64,000 bases of DNA from Phaeosaccion multiseriatum (Eukaryota; Ochrophyta, other classes). A program made the position numbers and the translations under genes. The notes below the pieces were generated by a model, which saw only the letters and a program-made list of their open reading frames with translations, had not been told where the DNA came from and searched no databases. Location: assembly GCA_965112735.1 (NCBI GenBank), contig OZ218957.1, forward strand, positions 1,860,001-1,924,000, given 5' to 3'. This document shows positions 1-25,329 of this stretch, one piece after another. The stretch's first letter is position 1. Each line of letters starts with the position of its first letter.

Positions 1-69
1 CTTACCTCTCTCCCCAACCCCTGTAATCCCACACAAACAAACAAACCTTCACCCCAATCCCCCCCCCCC

Positions 70-171
70 CCAACCCAACCCAACCCAACCCAACCCAACC
101 CAACCCAACCCAACCCAACTCAACCCAACCCAACCCAACCCAACCCAACCCAACCCAACCTAACCCAAACA
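70..171. repeat. (CCCAA)n pentanucleotide tract in intron
   Basis: About 100 bases of almost uninterrupted CCCAA units lie immediately before the first visible splice acceptor (AG at 171-172) of the Patched-like gene. The tract is part of that gene's upstream intron. The unit is not the common TTAGGG telomere repeat, and coding sequence follows directly, so it reads as an intronic microsatellite. Confidence 0.85.
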
Positions 172-172
172 G

Positions 173-2494
173 TGGTGGGTTGTCTATCCCTCGGCGTGCT
201 TTGGATGCCGGTAGACCTCCGTCTCTTCGACCTCTTTGTGCCCGCCAAGAGCGCCAGCATGAGGGGCCGCAGCCTGCACAACGACGTCTTTGGGGAGATC
301 GAGGTGGAGACCGTCCTGGTCGTCGCCAAACCAGACGGGCCTTACCAAGGGGAATTGCTTCAAGCAGGGGCCCTCCTTGAAACCCTGGACATTTATGATG
401 AGGTGACGCAGCGTGGCAGGAGTGATAGGGGGCACGGGTATGAGGATGTTTGTTCACGCACAAGCTCCGGCGCGTGCAACCCACAGACGCTGCATGGCTT
501 GTGGGGTTGGGAGAGGGAAACCATTGCAGCACTCTCTCGGGAGCAAATCACTGCCTCGGTTAGTGCCCCGCTACTGCAGCTCTCCACAGGCACCTTCCTG
601 CCGCGAGAGGCGCTGCTAGGGGGCGTTACGCTCTCAGATGGCGATGGCAGTAGCACCAACAGCAGTGATACTGTCAATGGTATCGGCGGCATCACTGCTA
701 TTATCAGTGATATGTCTGGTGTCAGTAGCCTCGGTAATTTAGGTGTTAGTTTTAGCGGCGAAGTGGTCACGGGGGCCCGTGCCATGATGATGGTGTTTCC
801 GCTGGACGAAACGCGGGGTCCGGGCAGATCTGGCGTCAGGGCCTTCGATCAGGACGTGTTCCTGCGAGCCTGTGTGGAGCGGGAGGAGAGTCCTGGGGTG
901 GAGTTGTACTGCATGGGTACAACAACGGTTGAGGTGGGTGGGTGGGTGAGGGAGGGAAGGAAGTACACACACGCACGCACACACACACATACACACACAC
1001 TTACGCTGCTGACACACTTGACACTCATATTCGCAGGTGGAGTCTAAGGCGGCGCTGGAGGAAGACCGAGACATCATGGCGTACTCCATCATCATCCAGG
1101 TACGGTCACAAATGGCAGGGCCGGGTTGGGTGGAGATAGGGTGGAAGGAGAGCCTCCCAGTCCGTACCGTCGACCATTTGAACCCTTTGGCTTGGCTGAC
1201 GACCTTCCTCTGGACCTGCCTCCGCTCCCATCTCTGCCCGCGTGCGTGTGTTTGTGTGTGGCGTGCTTGTGTATTTATGTATATTATATGTGTGCTGCGT
1301 GCGTGTGTGCGTGCGTGTGTTTTGTGTGCGTCCTCCCATCCCATCGAAGGTGGTGTTCATCGCAGTCATCATGGGGGGTGTACACTGGATCCGCAGTCAA
1401 ATGCTGCTGGCGTTGTCCGTGGTGCTCGTGGTGGTCATGTCTCTCGGCGTGGCCTTCGGCATGACAGGGCTGGCAGGAGTGCCTTTCACACAAGTCTCTC
1501 TCTTCAGCTTCTTCATCGTACTCGGGGTCGGGGTGGATGATATGTTCGTAGTTGTGGATTGTTACAAGCGGCTCTTGCCACATGTGCCGAAGCTTAGCGA
1601 GCGAGTGGGACTCACGTTGATGGAGGTGGGCCCGTCCATTCTCTTTACGAGCATAACGGACTGCTTGGCCTTCATCACCGGCAGTTTCATTGACGTACCG
1701 GTGAGAGACAGAGAGAGAGAGAGCGAGAGAGAGAGAGAGAGAGAGAGAGCCGGGTGGGGGGCCAGGGGGAGATAGAGCGACAGAGGGATGAGGGAGGGAG
1801 AGAGGACAGGGCTGTAAGGGCGGAGCGCACCTTCACCCTCACCCACCCAACCGACACGCCCCCCACCTCTTGCCTTGCCTTTGCTGCTCGTGCCTTGCCT
1901 TGCCTCATGGCATTATCCCACCAGGCCATATCCTATTTCTGCATCACGGCGGCCATCGCGGTAATGTCCGTCTTCTTCATCACCGTCACCTTCTTCGTAG
2001 CCCTCCTCTGTCTGGATCAGAAGCGCAGGGAGGGACGGCGTATAGACCTGCTGCCGTGCATCCAGGTGCCCCGAGGGGTGTGTGGGACATTGACGCTGGA
2101 GGAGGAGCAGGCGGAGGAAGAGGCGGCACTGGAGAGAGAGAGGGTAGCGAGAGGGAGGAGAGGGGGGAGGGGGGGGGGGATCATGAGGAGTGGATCTATT
2201 GGTGGTAGCGGTCGGTTGGGGTGGCGGGGAGCAGGAGAGCTTTCGACTCCCGTACGAGGAGGAGGGAAAGGAAGAGGAAAGGGAGGAGCAGGAAAGCGAG
2301 AGAAAGAGTACGGGGCGCAGGTGATGCGTGGGAGAGGAGGAGACTCGCGGGAGGCCCAGGCACAAGCAAAGCCAGGGGATCAGGGGCAGGGCAGCGGGAG
2401 CCACGTCAGTAGCTGGGCATGGCCGAGAAGCAGGGGCAGCGGGAGCACCATCAGCACCGGTAACGGCGGGGGGGTAGGTTCGGGGTGGGGGGGC

Positions 2495-2576
<82 letters not shown>

Positions 2577-5500
2577 CCCCCCCTAGAGCCACATGGAAGC
2601 GCCTCATCACTCGAGCGGCCTCCACGGGCAGGAGCAGTGCAGGCAGCACCACCGACATCGAATACGGACTCAGTCCGAGTAGGCGCAGTAGCAAATGCGG
2701 GGCAGCGGCACTATTAGCGGCGGAGGCAGGAGCAGGAGCAGGAGCAGGAGCAAGGGCAGGGGTCAAGGCGAAGCAGGGAGCTCAAGTGTGGCCGGCGCCC
2801 CTCCTCTCCTCCTCCTCCTCCCCCAACGCCGAAGCCAAAGCCCAGGCCCAAGCAACGGACATGACTGCAACATCTTCTGTAACGGCCGCGGCCCCGACCC
2901 CGCCTCACTGTGTGGTGGATGTGGACGATGCCCTCCCTCCACCCCCGCCCCCTCCACCCCTGGAGCGCATCGCCTCTGTCGGAGACGCGTCGGTGGTCAA
3001 TACGCTCATCAAGTTCGAGGGATTGTTGGGGGCGGTGGCGAGGCGGTTGCCGTCCAGAGGATTTCAGGTGTGGACGGTGGCCATCTTTCTCGCCTTCACC
3101 TGCTTTATGGCCTACTCGGCAACCTTCTTGGAGAAGGTAAGGGTGACCAGGAGAGGGAGAGGGAGAGGGAGAGGGAGAGGGAGAGAAGGGAGGCGTTGGT
3201 GTATGCTTGAGTCCGGGAACGTCTGGGTCCCTTTCGTTCCCTTCGCTCCTTTGTTCGCTCGCTTGTTCGTTCGTTCGTTCGTTTGCTTGTTTTGTTTGCT
3301 CGTTGGGGCCATCTTCTTTCGGGCCCTTTTTGCTCCTTTGGGTCGCAATCGCTTTATTTTTTGTTTATTTTATTTTTTATTTGTTTTGTTATCTTTCCAA
3401 CATTTAACCTCTTTTCTCTCTTTAGGCGCATGCTGGACTTCCAGCACCTCATCCCATCCCCCTCTCACCCGTCCCCCCCTCCCTCCCCTCCCTCCCTTGT
3501 TGCTGCTGCAGGGCCTCGAATCGAAGGATTACTTCGTCAAAGGCAGTTACGCAAGATCTTTCAGCGTGAGCTACACGGAGCTCTTCTCCGGCCAAATGTT
3601 CGGCCATTACTTCTTGGCTGACGTCAGACTCGACGGGCACGACCACACCGTCTTCAGCCTCGGCCCGCTCACCGATGAAACCGAAACTGGATTTGGAACT
3701 GGCCCTGGAACGGATCAAACTGGAGCTCAAGCTGGAACTGCCAGTCATCCAACTGGAACTCAACTGGTGTCCCCACTGTCCGAAGACCCCTTGAGGGCAC
3801 TTGACGCCATTGTTCGGGGCATTGAGGTGCTCACTGAGACAGCAGACCCCTTTTGGTCCGTGTATAACGAGTGGAGGGCGAGCAGCTGGGAGCGGGAGGG
3901 TGGAGAGGGGGGGGAGGAGAGTGGGGAGGGGGAGGGCGGCCGTTTCAGTTACGTTTATCCGGAAGCGGGCAGCAGGGTGGGCTCGTTCAAAGCCTTCCTC
4001 TCGTCTGCCCGGGGGAGCCACTATCGCCATGACGTGGTGTGGGACGAGGAAGATGAGGACTTGATCCGCTTCATTCGCTTCCCGCTACGCCTCATACCCT
4101 TCGACGAGAGCAAGTACGTATCCGTCACTTCAGTCCGTAACCGTCACTTCAGTCCGTAACCGTCACTTCAGTCCATAACCGTCACTTTAGTCGAGGGCGA
4201 GAGACCTCTCTCGCTGTCTTGCCTCCCCTCCGCCTGCGCCCTCCCCCTATCCAATGCATGGCAATTGGATAGAAATGCTTCTTGCTACGCTTCTTGCCAT
4301 GCTACAATCAATCCACCTACAAACAAGCAAACATGTAACCTGACGTCCCCCCCTCCCCCTCTCCTCCCATACAACAGTAACGCCAAAGTGAACGCCATGG
4401 AGGCGGCCTACCGAGTCGGCATCGAGCAACACCTCTACCCCGTGCATATCGAGTGTCAGGACTTCCTCGTTCTAGAGGGCCTCAAGGCTGTTGTCCCCAC
4501 CGCTGTCTCGGCTCTGAGTGTGACTTTGGTGGTCATCATGGTGGCAGCTCTCATCTTCCTACCCACTCCGGTGGCGGCCTGGGTGTTCCTTTGCGTGAGT
4601 CTGTCCCTGGTGGACACCCTTGGGCTCATGGCGCTGTGGGATGAGGCCCTCAACGTCACCACCCTCATCTTCCTCATCCTCTCCATCGGTACGTGTGGAA
4701 ATTGTATCTGTTTTGTACACCAAACGATTGATTTTGATGGCCTGCCTGCACCCTCCTCGCCGGACACCTATTTGCCCGTATGTCCGTATGCCTGTATGCC
4801 TGTATGCCTGTATGCCTGTATGCCTGTACACCCATGCGCACCTTTCAACTATGCCTTTTCTTAATTAAGTATACCCGTATACATGCCTAATGTGAACTGC
4901 CATGTGCCCATGTACCTCTCCACAGGCTTCACCGTGGATTACACGGCGCACATCTCGGAGCCCTCTGCGGAGGCCGACGACGTCGCCAACATCATTCCCA
5001 AGATGCAGGAAACACTCTGCACCGGTAAGTCAGTGAATTACAGTAAGCCAGTTAGCTAGTAAGTCCATCACACAAGCTGTACTCCAACGAACAAACCCAT
5101 CGGCCAACCAACCAACCAATCAACTGACCAACCAACCAATCGACCACTCAACCAACCAACCAACCAACCAACCACTCAACCAACCAACCAACCACTCAAC
5201 CAACCAACCGACCACTCAACCAACCAACCAACCACTCAAACCAACCAACCAACCTACCGACCACTCAACCAACCAACCGACCACTCAACCAACCAACCGA
5301 CCACTCAACCAACCAACCAACCAATCAACCAGCCAACCAACCAACCAACCAATCAACCAGCCAACCAATCAGTCAATCAATCAACCAACCAACCGACCAA
5401 TCAACCAACCGACCAATCAACCAACCGACCAACCAACCACTCAACCAACCGCATGTAGACCGCTCACTCTCTCTCTCTCCTTCTCTCCTTCTTTTCTCTC

Positions 5501-8322
5501 TCCCCCCCCCTCTCTCCCCTCTCCCCTCTCCTCCTCCCTCCGCGCCCTCCCTCCCCCCCGTCAGTGGGCCCGAGTGTGCTGAAGGCCGGCCTGTCCACCT
5601 TCCTCGCCGTGGTGCTGCTGGGCTTCAGCGACTCGTCGGCGTATCGCTCTCTCTTCAAGTACTTCTTCGCCACCGTCGTTTTTGGCCTCTCCCACGCCCT
5701 CCTCTTCCTCCCGGCAGTGGTGTGTCTGTCCACAGTAGCCTGTGGTAATTATCCCAGCTGCGCCTCCCTGTCCTCCGCCAAGATTAGGCGCCACTCCTCC
5801 TCCTCCTCGTCCTCGTCGTCCTCCTCCTCCTCCTCCCACGACGACGACGGCTCCGACGATGCCGGCTCGAAACCGCCGTTGGACTCGAAACCGCCGTTGG
5901 TCTCGAAACCGTCGAATTTGTCGAAATGTTCGTCGTCTTCGTCCTCCTCGACTCGTAAGCCCTCCTCGTGGCTGTGGTGGATGGGGGGCTCGGCGTCCTG
6001 CTGGGGCTCTTTGGCGGCGATGGTGGGCACGGACAAGAGAGCTCGCAGCGGCAGTGGCGATGGCAGTGAGGGTGGTGGTGGCGGTGGCGGTGGCGGCCGT
6101 GCTAGTCCCAGGCGGAGCAGCAACAGCGCGGAGGGCGGCCTTCGTAGGGAGGCGAGTTGGGGTGATGGACGACATGGTGGAGACGGAGGGAAGGAAGGAG
6201 AGGAGAAGGGCTTTGGAAGCGAATACTCGGACGGGAGTGTCGGCAGCGAGCGTGGGCAACGCAGGAGGAGAGGGAAGCAGTTGGGCCTTCACATCTCCAC
6301 GGGGGGGAGGGTGGGGCAAGGGGGCGACAACGACGACGACGACGACGACGACGACGAAGACGGGTGGGGTCCTGCTGGGCTGGACAGCTGCCGAAGCGAC
6401 CACAGCCACGACAGCAACAGCAGCGTGCGCAGCCTAGGAGACAGCATACTGGGAGGAGGGGCCAGCGTTGGCAGCGCGGGAGGCAGCGTTGGTAGTGCTG
6501 CGAGGACATGGGCCGCCGCACTCCTCAACAGCACCACACGTAGCCTGGGCAGCAAGAAGGGAGGTAGCATGGGCGGCCTGGGGGGGCTGAGAGGCAAGAC
6601 GCCCGTGGAGAGGTCCACGCCCGTACGGCGACATGGGTCCTCTTCGCGAGTTGGTGGTTCGGGGTCATCTGTGGGCTCGAGCGGGTCCGTGAGCAGCAGC
6701 GGCAGCAGGGCCGTGAGGGCGGTTGGCGGTGTGACGTGGTCAATTTATCAACAGTACACGACCAAGCCCGGCTCCAGCTCCTACGGAGAAGCGGTGCCAT
6801 GGGGCCCGATGGGAGGAGACGACGACGAGCAACAGCAGCAGCAGCGGCGGCGGCAGCAACCGGGCCAGAGCCAGAGCCAGGTGCAGGGGCAGCAGGCCAC
6901 TGAAGTCGATGGCAGCAGACGCTCGGGAGGAGGAGGAGCTGCGACTGCTGCTCTTGCTGCCGCGGCGGCGGCGGCTGCTGCTGCTGCTGCCGGCAGGGGC
7001 GGTAGTGGCAATGCTCATGGACGTAAGGCCCGACATGGCAGCAAGAGAAGCAGAGGAGACAGGCACCACCGCCACCACCACCACCGCCACCGTCATCACA
7101 ACGGAGGCACCACAGGCGGGGGCCTGGGGAGGAGCCGAAGCGGCAGCTACCACAGCAAGGGCACGAGCTATCAGAGCCGCGCCATCAGCGCCATCAGCGA
7201 CATGCCCAGGAGGGGAAGCAGCAGCAGAGGCGGGGGTGGTGGCGATGGCGGGGCGAGTGCGGCGGGCAGCGGCACCAGCGGTGTTCGTATGGGTTTGTTC
7301 ACGAGCGGCAGCAGCGTGGTGGAGGAGCAGAGCAGCAGCAACGGCTTCACGGCCGCCACGGGGCGGAGTCATGTCAGCATCAGCACTAGTGGTAGCACTG
7401 CCGCCGTCAGCACTGCCGTCACCGGACAGCAACTACGGCAGGGACAGGAGCAGCAGCAAGAGCAAGAACAAAAGCAACAAGAACAACAACAGCAACAACA
7501 ACCACAACAACCACGACAACCACAACCACAACCACAACCACAACCACCACCTCAAGCGAGCTCTCCCAGTCACGGTCTCAACGAGAGTGACTACTGTAGA
7601 GAAGGGCACTTCCCCTCGGAGGAGAGCGTGGGAGGGAACTACCCCAGGGAGGAGAGCATTGGGGAAAGGGCGCCCTGGACTGGCTTTACGGGTGTGCTGG
7701 GAGGGGGAGTGGCAGCTGGTGCGGGGGCAGATGCGGGGGTGGGCATAAGCATGACCAACTCCTCCTCCGTCGGCTTGGCGAATGACAGCCATGTCGATGT
7801 CGGCTCCTCGAACAGTAGGACCAGCCGTAGTTTCTGGAGGACAGCAAACTCCTCCTTCGATGCACATCAGCTAGAGAGCATCCCATATGCGGGAAGCGGC
7901 TTCACCAGCAGCAGCAGCAGGAGGAGCAGCCGCGACAGTGATGACGATGGTGGTGGTGGTGAGGATGGAGGTCTTGGGGTTGGGGACGACAGTAGTATTG
8001 GAAGCAGCAACAGAAGTAGAAGCAGCAGCATTAGCAGCAGCAGCAGCAGCACGGAGGCGGACTACTTGAACCCTCTTCCCCGCCTTGAATCCATTGCGAT
8101 GCCCCCCCACCTTACGGTGAGCAGCATGAGCACCAGTAGCAGCGACGACGGCTCCATTGACAGCAGCTTTTGCAGCAGTGCGGCACTCGAATTGTCCCAT
8201 GTGCAGCAGTTGGCGATACACCAGCAGCAGCTGCGCATGCAGCAGCAGTACCAGCAACAACAGCTGATGATGCACCAGGAGGAGCAGCAGTACCACTACC
8301 ACCACTACCAGCTGCAGCAGCT

Positions 8323-8353
<31 letters not shown>

Positions 8354-8485
8354 GAGGAGGAGGAGGAGGCGCAGGAGGCTCCTACATACGGACGTGGTCG
8401 CCAAGACGCGGTCCAGTCGGCCGGCTGGGGTGGATGGCAGGGCCAGGCACCCGCTATCGATCGAGTTCCGAGCAACACAGAGTGA
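173..8485 (+). CDS. Patched/NPC1-like sterol-sensing-domain membrane protein (5' end outside window)
   Basis: Predicted polytopic RND-type transporter of the Patched/PTCHD/NPC1 superfamily, which moves sterols or other lipids across or within membranes. Exons: <173-933, 1037-1099, 1350-1700, 1925-3136, 3512-4113, 4378-4688, 4926-5024, 5565-8485; all junctions are GT-AG and keep phase. Visible are the start of a lumenal domain (LFVPAKS) with a conserved cysteine stretch, then the sterol-sensing half with GVGVDDMF (about 1528-1551), and a second half with [10 protein letters not shown] (4926-4960). Their acidic residues match the proton-relay positions of the family. After the last membrane segments (to about 5735) comes a ~910-residue tail of poly-Ser, Gly, Asp, Gln and His runs in one open exon. 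A second insert (2040-2980) carries about 26 consecutive Asn. Family assignment is firm; the substrate is unknown. N-terminal exons are missing. Confidence 0.88.
2494..2574 (+). repeat. (CAA)n coding poly-asparagine
   Basis: Trinucleotide run within exon 4 of the Patched-like gene, read in the AAC frame as about 26 Asn. It lies in the loop between the sterol-sensing half and the second lumenal domain, a region otherwise rich in Gly, Ser, Arg and Ala. No splice signals bound it, so it appears to be translated. Confidence 0.8.
5098..5452 (+). repeat. (CCAA)n/(CAACCACT)n intronic repeat
   Basis: Imperfect tetranucleotide array (CCAA with interspersed ACTC and GACC variants) filling most of the last intron (5025-5564) of the Patched-like gene. 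It is followed by a CT-rich tract before the acceptor. Confidence 0.85.
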
Positions 8486-8818
8486 CCAGAGTGACGGGAC
8501 GCCAACCGATAAGGATGGCAGCGGATGAGAGACGCACTCCAATGAGCAATGGGTTTCATTTCATGCCGAAGAGGGGATCAAGGATCAATCATGTTACTTT
8601 TAATTTAGTACCAGTATGCAATGGAAAAAGGAGAAGAAGGCTACTTCTTTCAATCCATGGCTCTCCTCATTCTTTCTCCTTCTCTCCATCCCGCCACTGC
8701 CCATGAGCGGGTAGGGAGGGGTAGAGACTTGCCATTGCCCTTGCACAGAGCACAACTCTACGTAGAGCAGCCCCTGACCAGGAAGCTCTCGTATCTCTCG
8801 TCCACACATTGAAAGTCG
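8486..8818. other. Convergent intergenic / 3' UTR region
   Basis: 333 bases between the stop of the Patched-like gene and the stop of the minus-strand ankyrin gene 1. No ORF here is supported. The part nearest the ankyrin gene (about 8700-8815) is similar to the sequence just after ankyrin gene 3 (26944-27010, opposite strand). This suggests it is ankyrin 3' UTR copied along with the gene. Confidence 0.6.
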
Positions 8819-9829
8819 TCAGTCCTGGCAGTCGCAGGGGTGTCCATTTGCGTGTACCCACTGCTTCATCTCCTCAAAGGCGGCAGGGGGCATATCCCAC
8901 TTATCACCAAGACGATTTTTCCAGTACTGCGGGCATACCGAACTGTCCCAGGGGCACATGACCTCCTCCGACCGGAGCCATTTCAGGATAGAGAGGCTCT
9001 TGGCGTACAGAACTGCGTCATAACAGACGTGTTCATCCCACCTGCACAGCTCGCGTGCGTTTGCATGAAACCATTGCATCACTTCCACATTGCCTGCGTA
9101 GGCTGCCAATTTAGCACCACCTCTCCATGCGCTGTAATCCCCTGCCGCCTCCATACAAGCTCTGACCTTGGGGTGTTGGACAAGCGTGTCCAGCAAGTTA
9201 GTGTGCCCCGCCATCACAGCCTCACACAATATTCCAATATGAGGAGGGCCAACGGGACCATCAGACAGCAGCCACTCCACAACCTCCACATTGCCGCACT
9301 TGCCAGCTTCACCACTGACCCCATCTTCAGACCAAGGACACTGCTCCTTCGCAGGGAGGTCCTCGGATCGCAGCCATTTGAGGACACGCAGCCCGTGCCT
9401 GGCATTCCTCACAGCGGATTTGCAGACATGTTCGTCCAAGGGACATTCCAATCTGTGAAGCTCCTCGCACACGCTCAAATCTCCGTACTCTGCGGCAGCC
9501 CTGAAAGTGCTCACACTCAGCTCGTACCCACATTCCTTCTTGGCCCAACGCACACGCTTGACAGAGCCCACCACGCTTTGATGGGAGGTCTCGAGTGAAG
9601 GATACGTCGCGGTATATGCTTCTTGCCACTCCTTGCACACGGTGGCGATGAAGACGTGATGGCCCTTCCCCACAACGTGCATGACTCTCCGCAGGATCTC
9701 CTCCACCCCCAAGGCCTTGGCACTGGCCACGTAGGTCTCCTGGGCCACAGCAGCTTCATCAGCAGTCCCCGCGGCATTGTTATACGCGCTGCTTGCCTGG
9801 CACTGCTTCTCGGAGGTCTCCTCTGCCAT
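8819..9829 (-). CDS. F-box-like/ankyrin repeat protein 1
   Basis: Single-exon gene, 336 residues from the ATG at 9829. Residues about 20-70 form an F-box-like helix region (MHVVGKGHHVFIATVCKEW), the usual N-terminus of this algal family. The rest is a chain of divergent ankyrin units with the signature W/CP-D-x-VC...A...WLRSE. It ends in WVHANGHPCDCQD, shared with the other two copies. Such proteins are thought to act as protein-binding adaptors, possibly in ubiquitin ligases; that role is inferred from the fold. The frame stays open upstream to 10450, but that stretch is low-complexity and not shared by gene 3, so I start at 9829, where alignment with gene 3 begins. It is divergent from RPC2. 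Confidence 0.8.
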   Translation of the reverse strand: MAEETSEKQCQASSAYNNAAGTADEAAVAQETYVASAKALGVEEILRRVMHVVGKGHHVFIATVCKEWQEAYTATYPSLETSHQSVVGSVKRVRWAKKECGYELSVSTFRAAAEYGDLSVCEELHRLECPLDEHVCKSAVRNARHGLRVLKWLRSEDLPAKEQCPWSEDGVSGEAGKCGNVEVVEWLLSDGPVGPPHIGILCEAVMAGHTNLLDTLVQHPKVRACMEAAGDYSAWRGGAKLAAYAGNVEVMQWFHANARELCRWDEHVCYDAVLYAKSLSILKWLRSEEVMCPWDSSVCPQYWKNRLGDKWDMPPAAFEEMKQWVHANGHPCDCQD

Positions 9830-10387
9830 CCTCCCGTAGGCAGGGAATCCACTCCCTCGGCCGCTGAACTGACCCTCTCCTAACACCACTCCTACCACCA
9901 CTTCCTCCCCTCCTCTCTCTCCGCGGCGCAACAAATAGCCCAAGGCATGAGGATAGGAAAGAGAGAAGTGGGAGGAAGATGAAAAAGGACGTAGCGGGAT
10001 TAAGGTACCATCCGCACCTCCATGTCGACTCGGACCCACACATCGCTTTGCTATCCATCCGCCATCCTCGATCCGCTCTGTGAGCATGGGAAGAGCGGTG
10101 GAAGAGATCAATAGTTGGGAATAGCAGAAGTGGAAACCACACTTCGTAGTGGAAGGAGAAACGAGAAGGAGAAGGAGGAAGGGGGAGGAAGGGTTATTTT
10201 TAGAGGGGGCAGGATGATCCTTGCTCCTGCCCAGACGGCGCCCAAACCCCTGCACTACCGCGGTAAGGCTGCTGCTGCTGCCTTGGAGGCAGAAGTTGAG
10301 GCCGAGAGACGCGATTCTGCAAGTGGAAGTGGCAGTAGCAGCAGTGGCGGCAGGAGGAGGAGAAGGACGGAGCTCGGCTCTTCGGCA
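9830..10387. promoter_or_regulatory. Divergent promoter region, ankyrin 1 / RPC2
   Basis: 558 bases between the proposed starts of the minus-strand ankyrin gene and the plus-strand RPC2 gene. It must hold both promoters and 5' UTRs. I see no convincing TATA box or other named element. Both frames stay open through much of it, so either start could lie further out. Confidence 0.4.
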
Positions 10388-23726
<13,339 letters not shown>

Positions 23727-23981
23727 GGACTTGGAGCACGGAGGGAGGCGAATGGAGGAGAGAGCATGGAGGAGAGAGCATGGAGTATAGGAGACAACAC
23801 ACACTTTTTTTTTATGCCTGATGCTTGGATTGATTGATAGGCAGTGAGTGTGCAGAGCTGTGCGCAAGAGAGAAGAGGGTTTTTTTCTGAAATTGATTTG
23901 AATTGTAGTACGGCCCTCAAGTCAAGTCTTGATACACAGAGAACTTTGAAAATGCTTTTCTAAATGAACTAATCTGCCCAG

Positions 23982-25052
23982 TCAGTCCTGGCAGTCGCAG
24001 GGGTGTCCGTTTGCATGCACCCACTGCTTCATCTCCTCAAAGGCGGCAGGGGGCATATCCCACTTATCACCAAGACGATTTTTCACGATCTGTGGGCATG
24101 CGTCACTGTCCCAGGGGCACATGACCTCCTCCGATCGGAGCCATTTCAGCATAGAGAGGCTCTTGCCGAGATAAATTACGCAACGACACACACTTTCATC
24201 CCACCTGCACAGCTCCCGTGCGTTTGCGTGTAGCCATTGCAGCACTTCTGGATTGCCTGCGTGGGCCCCCCATCTAGTCCCGTCCCTCCACTCGCTGTTT
24301 TCCCCTGCCGCCTCCATCCGAGCTCTGACCTTGGGATGTTGCAGCACCCACTCCACTACAGGAAGACGCCCCATAGCAATAGGTGCCATCAAAATCACGT
24401 AATCAAATGGCGCATTCACCTCGTCTGTGAGCATCCACTCCAGCATCTCCAGCTTCCCACGCCCACTTGCTTCCACACACACGTCTTCATTCCACGGGTA
24501 CCTCTCTTTGTTGGGCAGTTCCTCCGTTCGCAGCCATTGGAGGATACTGAGTCCGTGCCTCTCATTCCTCACAGCAGCCTTACACACTCCCTCATCTCTT
24601 GCACACATCATGCCGTGAAGAGCCTTGCACACGTGCACATCGCCATACTCAGCTGCAGTCCAAAACGTCTCCCTACTCAGCTCATACCCGCACTTCCTGG
24701 CCCAGTTCAAGCGCTCCACTGATTCCACCACTGTCCTGAGTCGTGTTGATTTGGCGGGATAGAGATGTCGGTAGTGCCCCTTCCACTCCTTGCTCACCGC
24801 CGCTACGAAGAAGTCGCAACCCTGCCCAGTCCACTCCATGACTGTGCTGAGCAACACGACCTGAGCCAGGGCCTGGCCACAAGCTTCGAAGCTCTCGCTA
24901 TCGCTTCCCTCGTTTGCAGCAAGGGCGGCGGGATGGGGAGCAGGCGCCACAGCGGTACTGGCACCTCCTCCTCCAAGCAAAGCCCCTGAGAAATCGGTGG
25001 GTAGAGCTGGCTGGAGCCGGTTGCCGCCCTGCTTTTTGTCAGGCCCCTCCAT
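23982..25052 (-). CDS. F-box-like/ankyrin repeat protein 2
   Basis: Single-exon gene, 356 residues from the ATG at 25052. It has a longer, poorly conserved N-terminus than genes 1 and 3, then the same layout: F-box-like segment (VVLLSTVMEWTGQGCDFFVAAV), ankyrin-type units with WLRTEELP and CPWDSDACP, and the shared C-terminus WVHANGHPCDCQD. The middle is clearly diverged from genes 1 and 3, while the last ~60 residues are almost the same as in gene 1. That fits either strong constraint or gene conversion at the 3' end. It is convergent with RPC2, 255 bases from its stop. The function is inferred to be protein-protein interaction. Confidence 0.8.
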   Translation of the reverse strand: MEGPDKKQGGNRLQPALPTDFSGALLGGGGASTAVAPAPHPAALAANEGSDSESFEACGQALAQVVLLSTVMEWTGQGCDFFVAAVSKEWKGHYRHLYPAKSTRLRTVVESVERLNWARKCGYELSRETFWTAAEYGDVHVCKALHGMMCARDEGVCKAAVRNERHGLSILQWLRTEELPNKERYPWNEDVCVEASGRGKLEMLEWMLTDEVNAPFDYVILMAPIAMGRLPVVEWVLQHPKVRARMEAAGENSEWRDGTRWGAHAGNPEVLQWLHANARELCRWDESVCRCVIYLGKSLSMLKWLRSEEVMCPWDSDACPQIVKNRLGDKWDMPPAAFEEMKQWVHANGHPCDCQD

Positions 25053-25329
25053 ATCTTCTGCGGGCCCACTCCGTCTCTGCTCTGCCCTGGAAGCCGCGCC
25101 CGCCTTTGATACTTTCGATGTGCCGCGGGCTGCAGATGATCGGGGGGAAGCTTGGGGGGTTGTTCTCTTCAGTGAAGCCTGGAATGAGGACAGAAGGGAA
25201 GGGGCCGAGGTTCAAAAGGAACACCGACAATGGGAGCGGGGAAGATGGAGGAGAGGCTTTAAAGGGGAAGGTTTATATATTTCAGGGGGGGGGGGGGGAA
25301 TTTTGAGGTCGTGTCCCTCTGACTCATCA

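Noticed and set aside
70-171. Telomere-like CCCAA array at the window edge
   Set aside because: The unit is not TTAGGG and the array ends at a splice acceptor followed by Patched-family coding sequence, so it is an intronic microsatellite.
10115-10387. Longer N-terminus for RPC2 starting at 10115
   Set aside because: The added 91 residues are basic and Ser/Gly low-complexity, absent from the family. The ATG at 10388 gives a normal leader length. Not excluded.
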